Assembly (NCBI RefSeq): GCF_018215265.2
Contig: NZ_CP136562.1
Span: 4,154,001 to 4,218,000, forward strand
Reading direction: 5' to 3'
From: Paenarthrobacter sp. GOM3
GTDB lineage: Bacteria > Actinomycetota > Actinomycetes > Actinomycetales > Micrococcaceae
DNA: 64,000 nucleotides
The position numbers were made by a program, and so were the translations under genes. The notes beneath the pieces were generated by a model, which saw only the letters and a list, made by a program, of their open reading frames with translations, did no database searches and was not told the DNA's origin. Shown in pieces: positions 60,306-64,000 of this stretch (positions are counted from its first letter, which is position 1; each line of letters begins with the position of its first letter).

Positions 60306-64000
<3,695 letters not shown>

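Overview
The window is high-GC actinobacterial DNA. Gene content points to Arthrobacter or Paenarthrobacter: an MndD-like homoprotocatechuate dioxygenase, a NylB-like hydrolase, an Asp23/Gls24-AmaP stress operon and MHS, DUF1206 and DUF1990 families. This assignment is an inference from proteins, since no rRNA is present. I see no tRNA, rRNA, insertion sequence, prophage or CRISPR array. Coding density is high and many neighbouring genes overlap by 1-8 bases.

Layout. 1-2.7 kb: a WXG-type glycine-rich protein, an LpqN-like protein and a Gfo/Idh/MocA oxidoreductase. 2.9-8.8 kb: a complete minus-strand peptide ABC transporter (binding lipoprotein, fused double ATPase, two permeases). 9.2-10.5 kb: a TetR regulator divergent from an FMN reductase with a clear operator. 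10.6-16.6 kb: a GerMN-type lipoprotein, a DUF1990 gene flanked by a duplicated intergenic repeat, an unrecognised two-gene pair, a PEP mutase-like enzyme, an aminotransferase and a UspA protein. 17-20.5 kb: an APC permease divergent from a cytosine-deaminase-like amidohydrolase, and a PAP2 protein. 20.5-25.5 kb: a branched-chain 2-oxoacid dehydrogenase operon (E1 alpha, E1 beta, E2) behind a perfect 36-bp palindrome, with an HisC-type aminotransferase. 25.6-31.8 kb: a holin-like membrane protein, a WXG-like helical protein coupled to a lipase-like hydrolase, purB and small enzymes.

31.8-41.3 kb: a minus-strand homoprotocatechuate (3,4-dihydroxyphenylacetate) meta-cleavage cluster. It encodes an FAH-RraA fusion, a GntR regulator, HpaE, HpaD, HpaH, HpaI, a GabD-type dehydrogenase and an MHS transporter, so the ring would be taken to pyruvate plus succinate. 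A separate HpaF isomerase and a second FAH domain are not seen.

42.2-50.4 kb: a general-stress island. It has a YtxH-like protein, a frameshifted CsbD remnant, GlsB/YeaQ, an SDR, DUF1206 and an eight-gene ATGA-coupled Asp23/Gls24 operon that also carries an ECF sigma factor and an anti-sigma zinc finger fused to an Asp23-type domain.

50.5-56 kb: a DeoR/LacI hybrid regulator, a sugar ABC transporter and a D-2-hydroxyacid-dehydrogenase homologue lacking the usual catalytic glutamate, with matching DeoR-like repeats in front of both regulator and transporter. 56-59.3 kb: a SpoIIAA-like protein, a GAF histidine kinase and a Ser/Thr kinase. 59.5-64 kb: a TetR regulator divergent from an NCS1 permease, a NylB-like serine hydrolase that retains both activity-determining residues of nylon-oligomer hydrolase, and a YtcJ-type amidohydrolase cut by the window end.

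The best candidates for something new are the Asp23/sigma/anti-sigma operon, the permease-NylB-amidohydrolase operon and the FAH-RraA fusion.
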